DNA of 64,000 nt from Bacillota bacterium (GCA_023434855.1 JAEYSJ010000073.1:1-64000); one strand, 5' to 3'; shown: positions 46,056-56,472, counted from the stretch's first letter. A program made the numbers and translations. The notes: generated by a model from the letters alone, not told the origin.

Positions 46056-46985
46056 CTATATGTCCTCAAACAGCACGGTACTAATATATCGTTCACCGGT
46101 ATCAGGTAATATCGCTACAACCAATTTGCCTGCATTTTCTTGCCGTTTAGCCAACTGTAAGGCCGTAAATGCTGCCGCCCCGGAAGAAATGCCCACAAGC
46201 ACTCCTTCTTCCCTGGCCAATCGCTGGGCCGTCTCCACCGCTTCTTCGTTCTTTACCTTATAAATTTCATCGATAATTTCAAGATTTAATACTTGTGGTA
46301 CAAAACCGGCGCCAATACCCTGAATTTTGTGCGGACCCGGCTTGCCGCCGGAAAGAACCGCCGAATCAAACGGCTCTACAGCTACCACTTTAATGGCAGG
46401 ATTGTGTTTTTTTAGTATCTCGCCAACACCGGTTATTGTGCCGCCTGTGCCCACACCGCCCACGACAACACCAACCTTGCCTTCCGTATCCTCCCATATC
46501 TCTTCAGCCGTTGTAGCCCGGTGTATAGCCGGATTGGCGGGATTATTGAACTGTTGCGGAATAAAGGAATTAGGAATTTGGGCCGCTAACTCTTCCGCTT
46601 TGCGCACTGCTCCCTTCATCCCGTCGGCTCCTGGCGTCAATACCAGTTCCGCGCCATATACTTTCAATAAACTGCGGCGTTCCACACTCATCGTATCAGG
46701 CATTGTCAGTATCAGCCGGTAACCGCGCGCCGCAGCAATAAATGCTAAAGCAATGCCGGTGTTGCCGCTGGTAGGCTCGATAATTACCGTATCCTTGGTA
46801 ATCAGCCCTTTTTCTTCCGCAGCTTTCAACATACTGAAACCAATGCGGTCTTTCACGCTGCCGCCGGGATTAAATAATTCTAATTTTACGGCAACATCGG
46901 CAACTGCTCCTTCGGTTAAACGGTTAAGCCTTAACAGTGGAGTGCCGCCAATCAGATCAGTAACACTATTTGCTATTTTCGCCAT
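46056..46985 (-). CDS. cysK: Cysteine synthase A, copy 1
   Basis: 309 residues of O-acetylserine sulfhydrylase. The PLP lysine is Lys45 in [17 protein letters not shown] and the late GTGGTITG phosphate loop are intact. It sits 26 bp behind the pair D alpha-like gene, so sulfide released by that enzyme could be captured at once. A close paralogue is encoded at 62077-63012. Confidence 0.9.
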   Translation of the reverse strand: MAKIANSVTDLIGGTPLLRLNRLTEGAVADVAVKLELFNPGGSVKDRIGFSMLKAAEEKGLITKDTVIIEPTSGNTGIALAFIAAARGYRLILTMPDTMSVERRSLLKVYGAELVLTPGADGMKGAVRKAEELAAQIPNSFIPQQFNNPANPAIHRATTAEEIWEDTEGKVGVVVGGVGTGGTITGVGEILKKHNPAIKVVAVEPFDSAVLSGGKPGPHKIQGIGAGFVPQVLNLEIIDEIYKVKNEEAVETAQRLAREEGVLVGISSGAAAFTALQLAKRQENAGKLVVAILPDTGERYISTVLFEDI

Positions 46986-47011
46986 GAAATCTCCTCCTCG
47001 GAATATTAATT

Positions 47012-48535
47012 TTATCCTCTCTGCTCTAACGGTAAATCTCCTTCATCAATGTAAGAGAAAGCATCCTTTTTATACCATTCGGCAAAATAAGGGAGATTCA
47101 CATTAGCGCCTAAATTGCGGTTAAAAGACGGATTTCGCAATATCCTGGCCAACCGTCTGGCAAATTCAAAAACACCGGCATAACCCAAATACATCAGGCT
47201 TTGATGAAACAAGGGCGCAACAGGAATCCCCTGCTTGGCTGCCCAGACATTGCCGCCTACATGACCGACATATACGTCAGGTTTTAAATTAGCAATTAAA
47301 TTTGCCTGTTCAAAAGGCTGACCTGTCGCCACATTAAAAGGAACTTGTGAGATGGCTTCCTGCTCACTCAGCATCTCATCGGCAAATTGGTCGTAATGAT
47401 ATGTCCGGAGGCCTACAACCTCCAAACCTAGATAGGTCAGTAATTCGGCATTGGCGATAACACGAATCTCACCACCGCCGATCAACACGCGTTTTCCTTT
47501 GAATATTTCACGGAAAGGTGCCAGAGCTTCTTCCAAATGTTTTATTTCCTGATCAATAAACCGCTGAGCTTCTTTTTCGATGCCGAAGAATTGAGCAATA
47601 TCCATAATCCAGCGGTTGGTATATTTAACGCCGATGGGAATGGTGCGCAGAATAAACGGAATATTGTACTGTTCTTGCAGATGTTCTACAAAATAATCAT
47701 CATGGGTAGCGCAAATACTGACGTTTAGAGCAGCCTCCGTAGCTTTTTGGAAATCTTCAGGATGAGCATAGCAAGGCAGAATATTGAGATTTAAGTCCAA
47801 CGCTTTAAGCAAACGGACCAGCTCATATTCATCAATGCGGCTCATGGATGACACATTGAGCACATTAACCGTACGGCTGTCACGATATTTCTCTTGCAGA
47901 ATCTCAAGTTCGGATCGCATTTCTTGCCCATTGACCGGTTCCGGTTTAATTAAACTGCGTAATATGCCATGATACACCGCATCATAAGCGGTCGCCGCAA
48001 TTTTGGTTTTAAATCCTTCACAATGCACAGGCACAATCCTGGCTTGAACTTCTTTTTGCGCCTGTTCAACCACGCTGTCCACATCATCGCCGATGATGGC
48101 CGGTACACAACTGTTCACAATGACAATAGCGCTGGGACGGAACTCCTTATCGGCATACAGAATGGCTTCACGTAAATTGTTTTCCCCGCCGTTTATGACT
48201 TCGTTTTCACCCAAATTGGTATTAACCCATAATAGGCCGCGGGAAGTGCTGTCCCGGAGCTGCTTGAAATTTTTATTGACCCCTGCCTGAGCCAGACTGC
48301 CTCCGGCGCAGCCAACCGGTCCATGGACAATAACCACTATATCCCGGATGGTGTTTATAATGGCCAAACTTAAGTTCAACTGGCATATTTGTGTCTGGGC
48401 AAACTTCCGCTTAATCCCATTAAGGCAGCCTTTTTTGGCTTTATCCACCACGCTGCAGCAGGAGCCGCCATAAGCGCTGCAGGCTTTCAACCTGTCTTCC
48501 CGTACTGGTGGCGCTTTTTCTTTGATGTAGTTCAT
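47012..48535 (-). CDS. Nitrogenase component 1 alpha-like (NifD-like), pair D
   Basis: 507 residues. Cys51, Cys76 (GPVGC) and Cys143 ([11 protein letters not shown]) are at exactly the same positions as in pair [10 protein letters not shown] supplies the Cys275 equivalent. Extra N-terminal cysteines (Cys19, Cys26, Cys27 and Cys37) could bind another cluster. The ATG at 48535 follows GGAGGAGG; the open frame continues to 48634 through the repeat element but is not the gene start. Unlike pairs A-C, the beta-like gene comes first here. Confidence 0.8.
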   Translation of the reverse strand: MNYIKEKAPPVREDRLKACSAYGGSCCSVVDKAKKGCLNGIKRKFAQTQICQLNLSLAIINTIRDIVVIVHGPVGCAGGSLAQAGVNKNFKQLRDSTSRGLLWVNTNLGENEVINGGENNLREAILYADKEFRPSAIVIVNSCVPAIIGDDVDSVVEQAQKEVQARIVPVHCEGFKTKIAATAYDAVYHGILRSLIKPEPVNGQEMRSELEILQEKYRDSRTVNVLNVSSMSRIDEYELVRLLKALDLNLNILPCYAHPEDFQKATEAALNVSICATHDDYFVEHLQEQYNIPFILRTIPIGVKYTNRWIMDIAQFFGIEKEAQRFIDQEIKHLEEALAPFREIFKGKRVLIGGGEIRVIANAELLTYLGLEVVGLRTYHYDQFADEMLSEQEAISQVPFNVATGQPFEQANLIANLKPDVYVGHVGGNVWAAKQGIPVAPLFHQSLMYLGYAGVFEFARRLARILRNPSFNRNLGANVNLPYFAEWYKKDAFSYIDEGDLPLEQRG

Positions 48536-48550
48536 CTTAAATCCTCCTCC

Positions 48551-48676
48551 AGAGGCAGTTTTAAAACATCCATCTACTTCGTTGCTCTTGCGGTTGCTTA
48601 CTTGCGTACAACCCCCGTACGCGGCGTTGCGCAATCCTCATCGCGCCTCGTATCTGAATATTTTAAAACTGCCTCT
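48551..48676. mobile_element. 126-bp palindromic repeat element between pair D genes
   Basis: Perfect 16-base arms (AGAGGCAGTTTTAAAA at 48551 and its complement ending 48676) extend imperfectly inward to a central GCGTAC / GTACGC hairpin. It fills the gap between the beta-like stop (48710) and the alpha-like ribosome site. It looks like a MITE or REP-type element. No second copy is in the window. As RNA it would fold into a long hairpin inside the operon. Confidence 0.6.
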
Positions 48677-48709
48677 TTTCATTAATGTTGCGTGTTTTAT
48701 AACACGCTC

Positions 48710-50050
48710 TTATCTGCTACCTACCAACAGTCCCACCGCATCTTCCACCAAGCGCAATGCCCCGCTGCAACCTGCATAAGCCCGGTCAAGCACGATCCGG
48801 TTGGAAATGGGATATGCCACACTTAAATGCGCAGCCCCCAACGCCTCGGCGAAATCCCGGTCCAGGCTGCTGCCGAACACAAAAGCCGGACTGAAGGAAT
48901 CGTAATACCGGGCGTTACTATTGCGCGGCCATACGGCATTCAAATGTTTGCTGACATTGGTTGTATCGGTGTCAAACACCACCTTGGGCTTAATACCTGA
49001 AACGAAGTCGTCAAAGCGGTTTGTCACCAGCTGCTGCTCTTCCTCACTGAGAACATCGGTAATGACTACTAGTTCCGGCAGCCATCCTAAATCATCGGCA
49101 ATAAACCTGGTCAAAGCCTGAGCATAGTTGGCATCAGCTACAACTACACTGTACCGCTGTAAATCCAAATCATTATACACATCGCCCAGGCGTTCCACAT
49201 AGCTGTAATACCGGGCTTTCTCGTCAGCAACCACCTTATCAACAAACTTTTTGTCAACTCCCAGCGCCGCTCCCACCTGGTGCAGAAATTGTTCCGTACC
49301 TGCAGGCCCGATAGGCAGCGACGCAATAATATATGGCACCCCGTGAGTTTCCTCAAAGACTCTGGCCGGCTGTACTCCATACACGTCAGATACTACAATA
49401 TTTAAACCGGCGGCGGCAGATTTTCTTAGATTTTCAATGGTTTCACCTTCGCCAAAGAAGGTGTTGACTTTATATCCCAATTTGTTAATTAGTGCTTTCA
49501 GTGCATTTAAATTGCCTTTCCAAAACACATCCTGGATGGGCACCAAACCGAATAAATTCACTGTTTGTTTATCTTTTACCGGATTCTTCTCGACAAATTC
49601 GGCAACTAATTTACTTAAAACAATATCATACCCTTTAAAGGAATTGCCCTTAAAACCGCCTGTCTCAGCGGCAAATACCGGTTTACCCTGCTGCCGGAAC
49701 CGGTTGGCGATGGAAACGGAATCGTCGCCAATTATATCCACCATGCAGCCGGTAACGACAAAATACAAGTCACCATCGACAACCTCTAATGTATTGGCAA
49801 TTTGTTCCTCCAACCGGTCTTCACCGCCAAATACAATATCATTTTCGCAGACGTTGGTGCTTGGCAGTGCTTGCCCGGCACAATAGCCGCTGCCCAGGTA
49901 TCCTGCCGCGCCATTGAGAGCATTGGCAAAGTTGCCGCCGCAGCCGGCTGACGCGTGCAAAATTGAAATAGTTCTCGGCAAAGCTTTCAGTGTCGCAACC
50001 GCTCCTCCCATTGTGCAGAGATAACGTGGTCTTTCGATAAATTTGCTCAT
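48710..50050 (-). CDS. Nitrogenase component 1 beta-like (NifK-like), pair D
   Basis: 446 residues. Cys12 (YLCTMGG), Cys37 (SAGC) and the Cys in VVTGCMVDIIGDD fit NifK P-cluster ligands. It is collinear with the pair A beta-like protein, including the start FIERPRY and the long central segment. The ATG at 50050 follows TGGAGGCA. First gene of the unit nifK-like, nifD-like, cysK, ABC ATPase under leader copy 13. Confidence 0.8.
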   Translation of the reverse strand: MSKFIERPRYLCTMGGAVATLKALPRTISILHASAGCGGNFANALNGAAGYLGSGYCAGQALPSTNVCENDIVFGGEDRLEEQIANTLEVVDGDLYFVVTGCMVDIIGDDSVSIANRFRQQGKPVFAAETGGFKGNSFKGYDIVLSKLVAEFVEKNPVKDKQTVNLFGLVPIQDVFWKGNLNALKALINKLGYKVNTFFGEGETIENLRKSAAAGLNIVVSDVYGVQPARVFEETHGVPYIIASLPIGPAGTEQFLHQVGAALGVDKKFVDKVVADEKARYYSYVERLGDVYNDLDLQRYSVVVADANYAQALTRFIADDLGWLPELVVITDVLSEEEQQLVTNRFDDFVSGIKPKVVFDTDTTNVSKHLNAVWPRNSNARYYDSFSPAFVFGSSLDRDFAEALGAAHLSVAYPISNRIVLDRAYAGCSGALRLVEDAVGLLVGSR

Positions 50051-50138
50051 AGATGTGCCTCCATGTATAAAATCAATTTATCACTAATTCAACCTTACCG
50101 GATTGACCGGTATCGGCCTCCCTTCATTTATCTATCTA

Positions 50139-50212
50139 AAACAAAAAGGCAAAGATTGAATTTCCTTAGGGAAACCCTATCTTTGCCTTCAGTATTTTAT
50201 ACTGACCAGTCA
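50139..50212 (-). promoter_or_regulatory. Attenuator leader copy 13 (pair D unit)
   Basis: Variant ACUGG in place of GCUGA, then the longest P1 stem of the set (UCAGUAU/AUACUGA, AAA loop), AGGC, terminator (AAAGAUAGGG with CAAUCUUU-type arm, closed by GCCUUUUU). A TTGACA lies just upstream (about 50228-50233). Confidence 0.75.
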
Positions 50213-50355
50213 AATACATGCTTTATGATAATTTGTCAATATATTTTAGGTAAAATTATCAGAACTGATTGACGTCATCGAACACTGCGTGATATATGAC
50301 TATCGGAACCTTAAAGAATTAGTTATGGCCATAAAGTGTTCACTCCCTCACTTTT

Positions 50356-51390
50356 TTATAAATTAACAATATTTACGAGATCCGAAACTTTAACTTTTCC
50401 TTTGGGGATTACGCCGGTTTTTTCCAAATCTTCAATCCATGGAACAACTAAATCTTCACTGATTTCAGTGTCAACGGCATAATAATGGGTTGCGTTAACC
50501 GGCACATGAATCCAGTCTTCTGTAATTTTACGGGCTTCTTCCGGATTATCATTGGCCCATTTTTGCGCCTTAGAGATTGCCCGGGCAAAACGTTTAACAA
50601 TATCGGGATTTTTCGCAATAAAATTATTATTAAAGTAGTAATACCCAACGCCGCCGCCTACTCCGAAGCCAGCATCAAGACTATCGGCAATTTTTACCAT
50701 GCCGGCATCATCCATCGACTTATAATACGGCGGATGTACACCGGCGACCGTTACCAGGCCTTGTTTCAATGCCTGAACAGCCTGAACGTCAGGCATGCTT
50801 ACCCACTCAATTTTATCGCGGGGAACGCCTTGTTTGTCAGCGATATTGTTTGCCAAAAAATCCGCGCAAATATTATTGGTGATGGTCGAAAATTTGAGTT
50901 GTCCGGACAGCTTGTTCAGATCGGCGAAGGTATGGATGTCAGGATTGACCTTGGGATTGACGTACCAAATCATGTGGCGCAACTTGGGGTCTTTATCCGG
51001 CGTAGGATCAATCCCGGCTTTTACCACGCCTTTTATAGCGGCACCGCCGGCAATGGCCACTGCCAGGGTATTGGGATGAGCATCACCAACATCATTGTTA
51101 CCATTAAGAACTGACGGTATTGCCTGCGCCGGTTGAGTATCGCCTGTATAGACTATTTTAAGCCCCTCCTCGGCAAAAAAGCCCTTTAAATCTGCTACCA
51201 CCCAAGGGGTGGAAGAGCAGTCAGTCTTAGACCAGGTTTTGACTGGAATCAAGCCGTCGCTTCCTTTACTTCCCTGGGTAGCGGCAGCATTCTGTTTATT
51301 ACTGAAATTAGCGCCATAGACAATTGCTGCTAATATAACCAGTCCGATTATACCTATAAGAATTTTCTTCACATTTTTTTTGTCAGCCAT
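50356..51390 (-). CDS. ABC importer binding protein, copy 2 of a tandem pair
   Basis: 344 residues of the SsuA/TauA type, anchored or secreted by an N-terminal hydrophobic segment (about 9-25) without a clear lipobox. Ligand-domain features: VKTWSKTDCSSTPWVVADLKGFF and NDVGDAHPNTLAVAIAGG. It is a close paralogue of the protein encoded at 51443-52489. The start at 51390 follows GGAGGGG. Last gene of the nifB-permease-permease-binding protein unit. Confidence 0.8.
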   Translation of the reverse strand: MADKKNVKKILIGIIGLVILAAIVYGANFSNKQNAAATQGSKGSDGLIPVKTWSKTDCSSTPWVVADLKGFFAEEGLKIVYTGDTQPAQAIPSVLNGNNDVGDAHPNTLAVAIAGGAAIKGVVKAGIDPTPDKDPKLRHMIWYVNPKVNPDIHTFADLNKLSGQLKFSTITNNICADFLANNIADKQGVPRDKIEWVSMPDVQAVQALKQGLVTVAGVHPPYYKSMDDAGMVKIADSLDAGFGVGGGVGYYYFNNNFIAKNPDIVKRFARAISKAQKWANDNPEEARKITEDWIHVPVNATHYYAVDTEISEDLVVPWIEDLEKTGVIPKGKVKVSDLVNIVNL

Positions 51391-51442
51391 GATATTTATC
51401 CCCTCCCCATATTTCTCAATATAGTATCTAACTACACTTTTA

Positions 51443-52489
51443 CTAAATTTTGCCGGCATTAACCGTATCGGAAACAACGAGGTCTGAAGGCTTAACCTTT
51501 CCCTTGGGAATTACGCCGGAATTCTCCAGATCTTTAATCCAGGGAATAACTTGCGATTCATCTATTCCGGTACCGGCGGCATAATAATGGGTAGCGCTAA
51601 CCGGCACACCAATCCAATCTTCTGTAATTTTCCGCGCTTCCTCCGGATGCTCATTAGACCATTTTTGCGCCTTGACGATGGCCCGTGAGAATTTTTGAAT
51701 GATATCAGGATGTTTTTCGATAAAATCAGTATTGAAGACATAATAAGTTATACCGCCGGCAGTGCCTACCTGCGCATCCAGACTGTCGGCGATTTTTACC
51801 ATGCCGGCGTCTTCCATTGATTTATAAAACGGCGGATGTACGCCGGCTACCGTCACCAGTTCCTGTTTCAAAGCCTGAACGGCCTGAATGTCCGGCATGG
51901 TAACCCACTCAATTTTATCTCTGGCTAAGCCTTGATGATCGGCTATATTATTTGCCAGAAAATCGGCGCAAATATTATTGGTTATTGTTGAAAACTTAAC
52001 CGGTCCTGACAGCTTGCTCACATCGGCAAATGAATGAACGTCAGGGTTAACCTTCGGATTTACGTACCAATTCATATGCCGCAATTTAGGATCTTGATCC
52101 GGTGTTGGGTCAATCCCGCCTGTCACCACGCCTTTGATCCTAGCTCCTCCGGCTATTGCCACCGCCAGTTGGTTGGGATGGAAACCACCGCCAATATCAT
52201 TGTCGCCATTGAGTACTGACGGAATTTGTTGTGCCGGCTGCGTTTCTCCCGTAAAGACGATCTCCAGTCCCTCTTCTTTAAAAAACCCTTGCGTCACCCC
52301 TACAGCAAAGGGAGTAGAGCCGCAGTCCTTTCTCGTCCAGGTCTTAAGTGGAAATAGGCCGTTACTTTTAACAGATACATCACTGCCGGCCTGCTTATTG
52401 CCAAGACTGGCGCCATAGGCTATTCCGGCAATAACGGCTAAGCCGACAATACCGGCCAGTATTTTTTTAACTGTTTTCTTTTCTGCCAT
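51443..52489 (-). CDS. ABC importer binding protein, copy 1 of a tandem pair
   Basis: 348 residues, the same architecture as the next gene: hydrophobic N-terminus, then TWTRKDCGSTPFAVG and NDIGGGFHPNQLAVAIAGG. The ligand-facing loops differ modestly between the two copies, which suggests related but distinct substrates. The ATG at 52489 follows TGGAGGG. A recent tandem duplication is likely, matching the duplicated permeases upstream. Confidence 0.8.
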   Translation of the reverse strand: MAEKKTVKKILAGIVGLAVIAGIAYGASLGNKQAGSDVSVKSNGLFPLKTWTRKDCGSTPFAVGVTQGFFKEEGLEIVFTGETQPAQQIPSVLNGDNDIGGGFHPNQLAVAIAGGARIKGVVTGGIDPTPDQDPKLRHMNWYVNPKVNPDVHSFADVSKLSGPVKFSTITNNICADFLANNIADHQGLARDKIEWVTMPDIQAVQALKQELVTVAGVHPPFYKSMEDAGMVKIADSLDAQVGTAGGITYYVFNTDFIEKHPDIIQKFSRAIVKAQKWSNEHPEEARKITEDWIGVPVSATHYYAAGTGIDESQVIPWIKDLENSGVIPKGKVKPSDLVVSDTVNAGKI

Positions 52490-52509
52490 CGTTTTACCCT
52501 CCACAATTT

Positions 52510-53343
52510 TTAGTACTGCGGTCCATTTTCTTGCCAATTAATCACTTTTCGTTCCAGCCTTTCAAACAGGTAGTTCAGTGAAAGTCCCAAAGCTGATATA
52601 GTAATAGTTGCCGCAAATAACTTGGGAATTTGATAATTGATCTGCGCATTCCATACCAGCCATCCCAAGCCGCTGCTGGCTCCAATCATTTCTGCGGCAA
52701 TCAGCATAAAAAAGGCCACACCTGAACTCATTTTTACGCCATGGAAGATACCCGGCGATGATGCCGGGAGAATTACTTTGAAAAACAAGTGCCAACCAGC
52801 AACTCCCATTGAGCGGGCCGACTTAATTAATAGAGGATCAACCCCTTTCACTCCGGTAATGGTGTTGAGCAGTATGGGCCACAGGCAAACCCAAAAAATC
52901 ATTGCTTCTTTTGATACTTCACCAATACCGAACAATAGGATAAATACCGGAAACAAGGCAAAAGGGTTTACTTCTCCCAACAACCGTAAAACCGGAGTAA
53001 TGATCCGTTCAAACAACTTGAATGAACCTCCCAGCAAAAAGCCCAGAGGAATACCGATAACAATTGCCAGCAAAAAACCAATAAGCGCCCGACTTAAGCT
53101 CACCCCGATGTGTTTGGCTAACACGCCATCGACCAGTAATTGCCAAATAGTAGCCAGTACCACCGACGGCGGTGAAATAAAAGTTTCCGGCACCCACCCG
53201 GCGCGGGGCGCTATTTCCCAGATAATGATAAAAGCAAAGATGGATGTGCCATTTTTTAGCAAAGACAAGATTTTTCCCGGCCACTTTTGTTTGTATGAGC
53301 TGCCGTCAATCTCTGCCGGTGCCTTCTTTAAAGCCGTTTCCAT
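52510..53343 (-). CDS. ABC importer permease, copy 2
   Basis: 277 residues, about six spans, SsuC/TauC type with the EAA loop (LLIKSARSMGVAGWHLFFKVILP). Paralogue of the upstream permease at 53370-54155. The ATG at 53343 follows AGGAGG. It may form a heterodimeric channel with its neighbour or a second transporter using the same ATPase. Confidence 0.8.
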   Translation of the reverse strand: METALKKAPAEIDGSSYKQKWPGKILSLLKNGTSIFAFIIIWEIAPRAGWVPETFISPPSVVLATIWQLLVDGVLAKHIGVSLSRALIGFLLAIVIGIPLGFLLGGSFKLFERIITPVLRLLGEVNPFALFPVFILLFGIGEVSKEAMIFWVCLWPILLNTITGVKGVDPLLIKSARSMGVAGWHLFFKVILPASSPGIFHGVKMSSGVAFFMLIAAEMIGASSGLGWLVWNAQINYQIPKLFAATITISALGLSLNYLFERLERKVINWQENGPQY

Positions 53344-53369
53344 TATTAATTCCTCCTTTCTAAACATTT

Positions 53370-54155
53370 TCAGGCATTTGTTTCGGAATCTTGACGCCAA
53401 CCCACAAAGGACTCTTCCAGCCAGTGGAGCAAGTAATTTATTCCCATTCCCAGCAAGGCAATGATTATTGTTCCCGCAAAGAGGCGTGGCATGATATTAT
53501 TCATCGCCGAATTAAGAATGATCCAGCCCAAACCGGCACTGGCGCCAATCATTTCCGCGGCTATAAGCATGAGAAAAGCATAACTTGCCCCGGTTCGTAT
53601 TCCGGTAAAAATAACCGGTGCCGTTCCCGGCAAGATGACCTTGCTAAAAATGGTTAACCGGTCTGCGCCCATTGACCGGGCGCTCTTAATATACAGCGGA
53701 TCTATCTGTTGAATTCCGGCAATGGTGGTAAAAAGCACCGGCCAGATGCTGGACCAAAAAATAATGCTTATTTTGGCTACTTCGCCGATGCCGAAAAACA
53801 GAATAAAAATTGGAAATAACGAAAAAGCATTGACTTGCCCCAGTATACGCAGCAATGGACGCATTTGCCGGGACATCCCCGGAAAAACACCGCCCAGTAA
53901 AAAGCCTGCCGGCACTGCAAGAGCAACCGCCATAGCTAAACCAATGAAGGTCCGCTGCAAACTGGCTGCAATGTGAATAAAGAGCTCCCCATTGGCCGCC
54001 AGTTTACCAATGGCTATAGCTACTGCGGACAAGGGTGGGATAAATTGCCCGTCAACCAGACCAACGCGGGGAGCAATTTCCCACAACAGAAAAAAGCCAA
54101 TGATCCCGGAAACATCAATTAACTGCCCTATAAGATTGTGCTGCGGCTCCTTCAT
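53370..54155 (-). CDS. ABC importer permease, copy 1
   Basis: 261 residues, about six spans, EAA loop LYIKSARSMGADRLTIFSKVILP. The start lies 40 bp inside the end of nifB, so the two are translated together. No ATPase gene is adjacent; the nearest suitable one is 45159-46040. Confidence 0.8.
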   Translation of the reverse strand: MKEPQHNLIGQLIDVSGIIGFFLLWEIAPRVGLVDGQFIPPLSAVAIAIGKLAANGELFIHIAASLQRTFIGLAMAVALAVPAGFLLGGVFPGMSRQMRPLLRILGQVNAFSLFPIFILFFGIGEVAKISIIFWSSIWPVLFTTIAGIQQIDPLYIKSARSMGADRLTIFSKVILPGTAPVIFTGIRTGASYAFLMLIAAEMIGASAGLGWIILNSAMNNIMPRLFAGTIIIALLGMGINYLLHWLEESFVGWRQDSETNA

Positions 54156-55440
54156 GAAATTCCGCCTCCTTTTCTGCCGGCGTCTTGTTTGCCAATTGAT
54201 TTACCGCAAAGCGCAAGCCAGCTTCGACCGTATTGCAAAACTCCACACTGTAAATACCTCTTCTATCCAGCTTCTCTTTCGCATGATAGCCAATGCGCAT
54301 GGTCAGTACCGCATTACAATCCTGTAAAATATCAAGAATGTTGTCCCGCCGCTCCTCTTCTTCGTCGCATTCAGCCATACCAGCGCAATATTTACTGGCA
54401 GAGCGGTTCTCCAGTATGTGAAAATTCTGACCGTCCCCCTGATAAATAATAAAATTTTCCGCATGCCCAAAATGCTGGTCAACCAATCTTCCATATTTGG
54501 ATGTCACTGCAATCTTATATTGTTTCTTGGTCAAATTCTGCACCTCTTTATCTGCCGGCGACCGATTGCACATACGAAACTCCAGTGAACGGTCTTCATC
54601 CAACCGTCCGATGGCGTCAGCCCGGCATTGCTGACAATGGCACATTTGCTGGATATCCAGTTGGCAAATATTACGCAGCTCATTAATTTCTTTCATGCTG
54701 GTCTGGGGAAAATCTGCAAAAGCACTGCCCTGAGCGGGAATGAGCGGCATGATATTAGTAATAAATGCGCCTAATTCTTTTACTTTCCTGACCACTTCGG
54801 GAATATGACGGTCATTGAGTCCTTTTATCATCACAATATTAATTTTGACCAATACCCCATGTTCCGCTAAATACTCAATGCCTGCCAATTGGTTTTGGAG
54901 CAGCAATTCAGCTGCGGCAATTCCCTCATAGATCGTTCCTTTATATAAAACATGTTTATAGATTTGCGCGCCTATTGCCGGATCAATAGCATTTACGGTA
55001 ACAGTAACGTGATTAATGCCAAGGGCAACGATTTCCGGCCCATATTCCGGCAACATCAGGCCGTTGGTGGATAAACAAAAAGTTATATCCGGATTTGTTT
55101 GTTTAATATTTTCGATGGTCTTCCTGGTAAAGCACCAGTCAGCCAACGCATCTCCCGGTCCGGCAATGCCGACAACGCTTAGTTCTTCAATATTTTCTTT
55201 GACCCATTCAAATTTTTTCCCGGCAAGCTCAGGTGTTAACACTTCGCTGGTTACCCCTGGCCGGCTTTCATTTACACAATCAAACTTGCGGTTGCAATAA
55301 TTGCATTGTATATTGCAGCTCGGGGCTACTGGCAGATGAATGCGTGCATACTTATGATGCGCTTCGGCGGAGTAGCAGGGATGCCTTTTGGTTTTTTCTA
55401 AAAGATCCTGGTTTACGCTGTCTGGACAAATGCAAGCCAT
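54115..55440 (-). CDS. nifB: NifB radical-SAM cofactor synthase with fused NifX domain
   Basis: 441 residues. The radical-SAM cysteines are Cys42, Cys46 and Cys49 (CNIQCNYC). NifB hallmarks HPCYS, AHHKYAR and CHCQQCRADAIG, which supply ligands for the two precursor clusters, are intact. From about residue 312 a NifX-like domain follows (KIAVTSKYGRLVDQHFGHAENF). NifB makes the 8Fe-9S-carbide precursor of nitrogenase cofactors, so the alpha-like subunits here may carry such a cluster. It overlaps the permease gene by 41 bp. Leader copy 14 lies between nifH and nifB. Confidence 0.9.
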   Translation of the reverse strand: MACICPDSVNQDLLEKTKRHPCYSAEAHHKYARIHLPVAPSCNIQCNYCNRKFDCVNESRPGVTSEVLTPELAGKKFEWVKENIEELSVVGIAGPGDALADWCFTRKTIENIKQTNPDITFCLSTNGLMLPEYGPEIVALGINHVTVTVNAIDPAIGAQIYKHVLYKGTIYEGIAAAELLLQNQLAGIEYLAEHGVLVKINIVMIKGLNDRHIPEVVRKVKELGAFITNIMPLIPAQGSAFADFPQTSMKEINELRNICQLDIQQMCHCQQCRADAIGRLDEDRSLEFRMCNRSPADKEVQNLTKKQYKIAVTSKYGRLVDQHFGHAENFIIYQGDGQNFHILENRSASKYCAGMAECDEEEERRDNILDILQDCNAVLTMRIGYHAKEKLDRRGIYSVEFCNTVEAGLRFAVNQLANKTPAEKEAEFHEGAAAQSYRAVN

Positions 55441-55457
55441 TGCAGCACCTCCTTATG

Positions 55458-55518
55458 GTAAAATAAAGGCTGCAGAAATTGATTTCTGCAGCCTTCAGTT
55501 CTATTAGCTGATCAGCTT
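55458..55518 (-). promoter_or_regulatory. Attenuator leader copy 14 (nifB unit)
   Basis: GCUGA, stem UCAG/CUGA, AGGC, terminator (UGCAGAAAUC with AUUUCUGCA, closed by GCCUUUA). Only about 55 bases separate it from the nifH-like stop and no promoter is evident, so it may attenuate nifH-nifB read-through. Confidence 0.8.
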
Positions 55519-55573
55519 TTTCGCACCGTTCATTTTTTTCGGCTCAATTATTAATACCCCCCTGCGGTTAGGC

Positions 55574-56449
55574 TTAAATCGCTGCAGCCTGACTGCGCAC
55601 TTCGCCTGTTTCCAATGCCAGCAAATGATCAGCCCACTGGGCGGCCCATGCTCTTAATTCGGCAGTATCCAGTGGAGATGGAACTTTTGATTCAGTGGTG
55701 TCAACTATTTTTTGCGCCAGACGGCTGTAAATTTTCGCCTGTTCTGAATTAGGCGCTGATTCCACCGTTGTTTTGCCTTGCAGTTCGGCTTGCGTTACCG
55801 TGACTGAGCGGGGAATATATTCTACCACCCGGGTGCTTGTTCTCTGTACGAAGTCATCCACGATTTCTTTAGCATAGGGAGCATTAATAGAATTTGCAAT
55901 TAAACCGCCAAGCAAAGCACCGCCAGAATTTGAATATTTTTTAATCCCTTTAAACAAGTTATTGGCCGCATAAATGGCCATAAAGTCGGCCGAAGATACG
56001 GTAAACACGTGCTCAGCAATCCCTTCACGGATAGGTACGGCAAAGCCCCCGCATACTACGTCCCCCAAAACATCATAGATGATTACATCCAGATCCAATT
56101 CTTCATATACTTTCAACTGTTTTAGCAGTTGGACGGCAGTGATGATACCCCGGCCGGCACAGCCCACACCCGGCGCCGGTCCGCCGGCCTCTACGCAGTA
56201 AACACCGTTAAAGCCTTTGAAAATTACGTCTTCTGCTTTTACCTGTGTCTTTTCCCGCATAGTATCCAAAACGGTGGGAATATACGTACCACCTCTGAGG
56301 GTATTTGTCGAATCGGCTTTAGGATCGCAGCCAAACTGCATAACTTTCAGCCCTAATCTGGATAAAGCCGCACTGATATTGGAAGTAGTAGTTGATTTAC
56401 CAATTCCACCTTTACCGTAAATTGCAATTTGCTTAATTTTTTTGCTCAT
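55574..56449 (-). CDS. Nitrogenase reductase-like protein (NifH-like)
   Basis: 291 residues, full NifH length. Walker A GKGGIGKS (12-19), switch DPKADS (42-47), and the [4Fe-4S] ligands Cys97 (GVGCAGRG, with Arg100) and Cys133 (DVVCGGF) are intact. It would pass electrons with ATP to component 1. It is the only NifH-like gene in the window for four DK-like pairs. The ATG follows AGGAGGAG; it has its own promoter and leader copy 15. Confidence 0.9.
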   Translation of the reverse strand: MSKKIKQIAIYGKGGIGKSTTTSNISAALSRLGLKVMQFGCDPKADSTNTLRGGTYIPTVLDTMREKTQVKAEDVIFKGFNGVYCVEAGGPAPGVGCAGRGIITAVQLLKQLKVYEELDLDVIIYDVLGDVVCGGFAVPIREGIAEHVFTVSSADFMAIYAANNLFKGIKKYSNSGGALLGGLIANSINAPYAKEIVDDFVQRTSTRVVEYIPRSVTVTQAELQGKTTVESAPNSEQAKIYSRLAQKIVDTTESKVPSPLDTAELRAWAAQWADHLLALETGEVRSQAAAI

Positions 56450-56472
56450 ATTTTACTCCTCCTAATATTTCA

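Noticed and set aside
48536..48634. N-terminal extension of the pair D alpha-like protein
   Set aside because: It would translate the palindromic element; the ATG at 48535 has GGAGGAGG and aligns with the pair A start.
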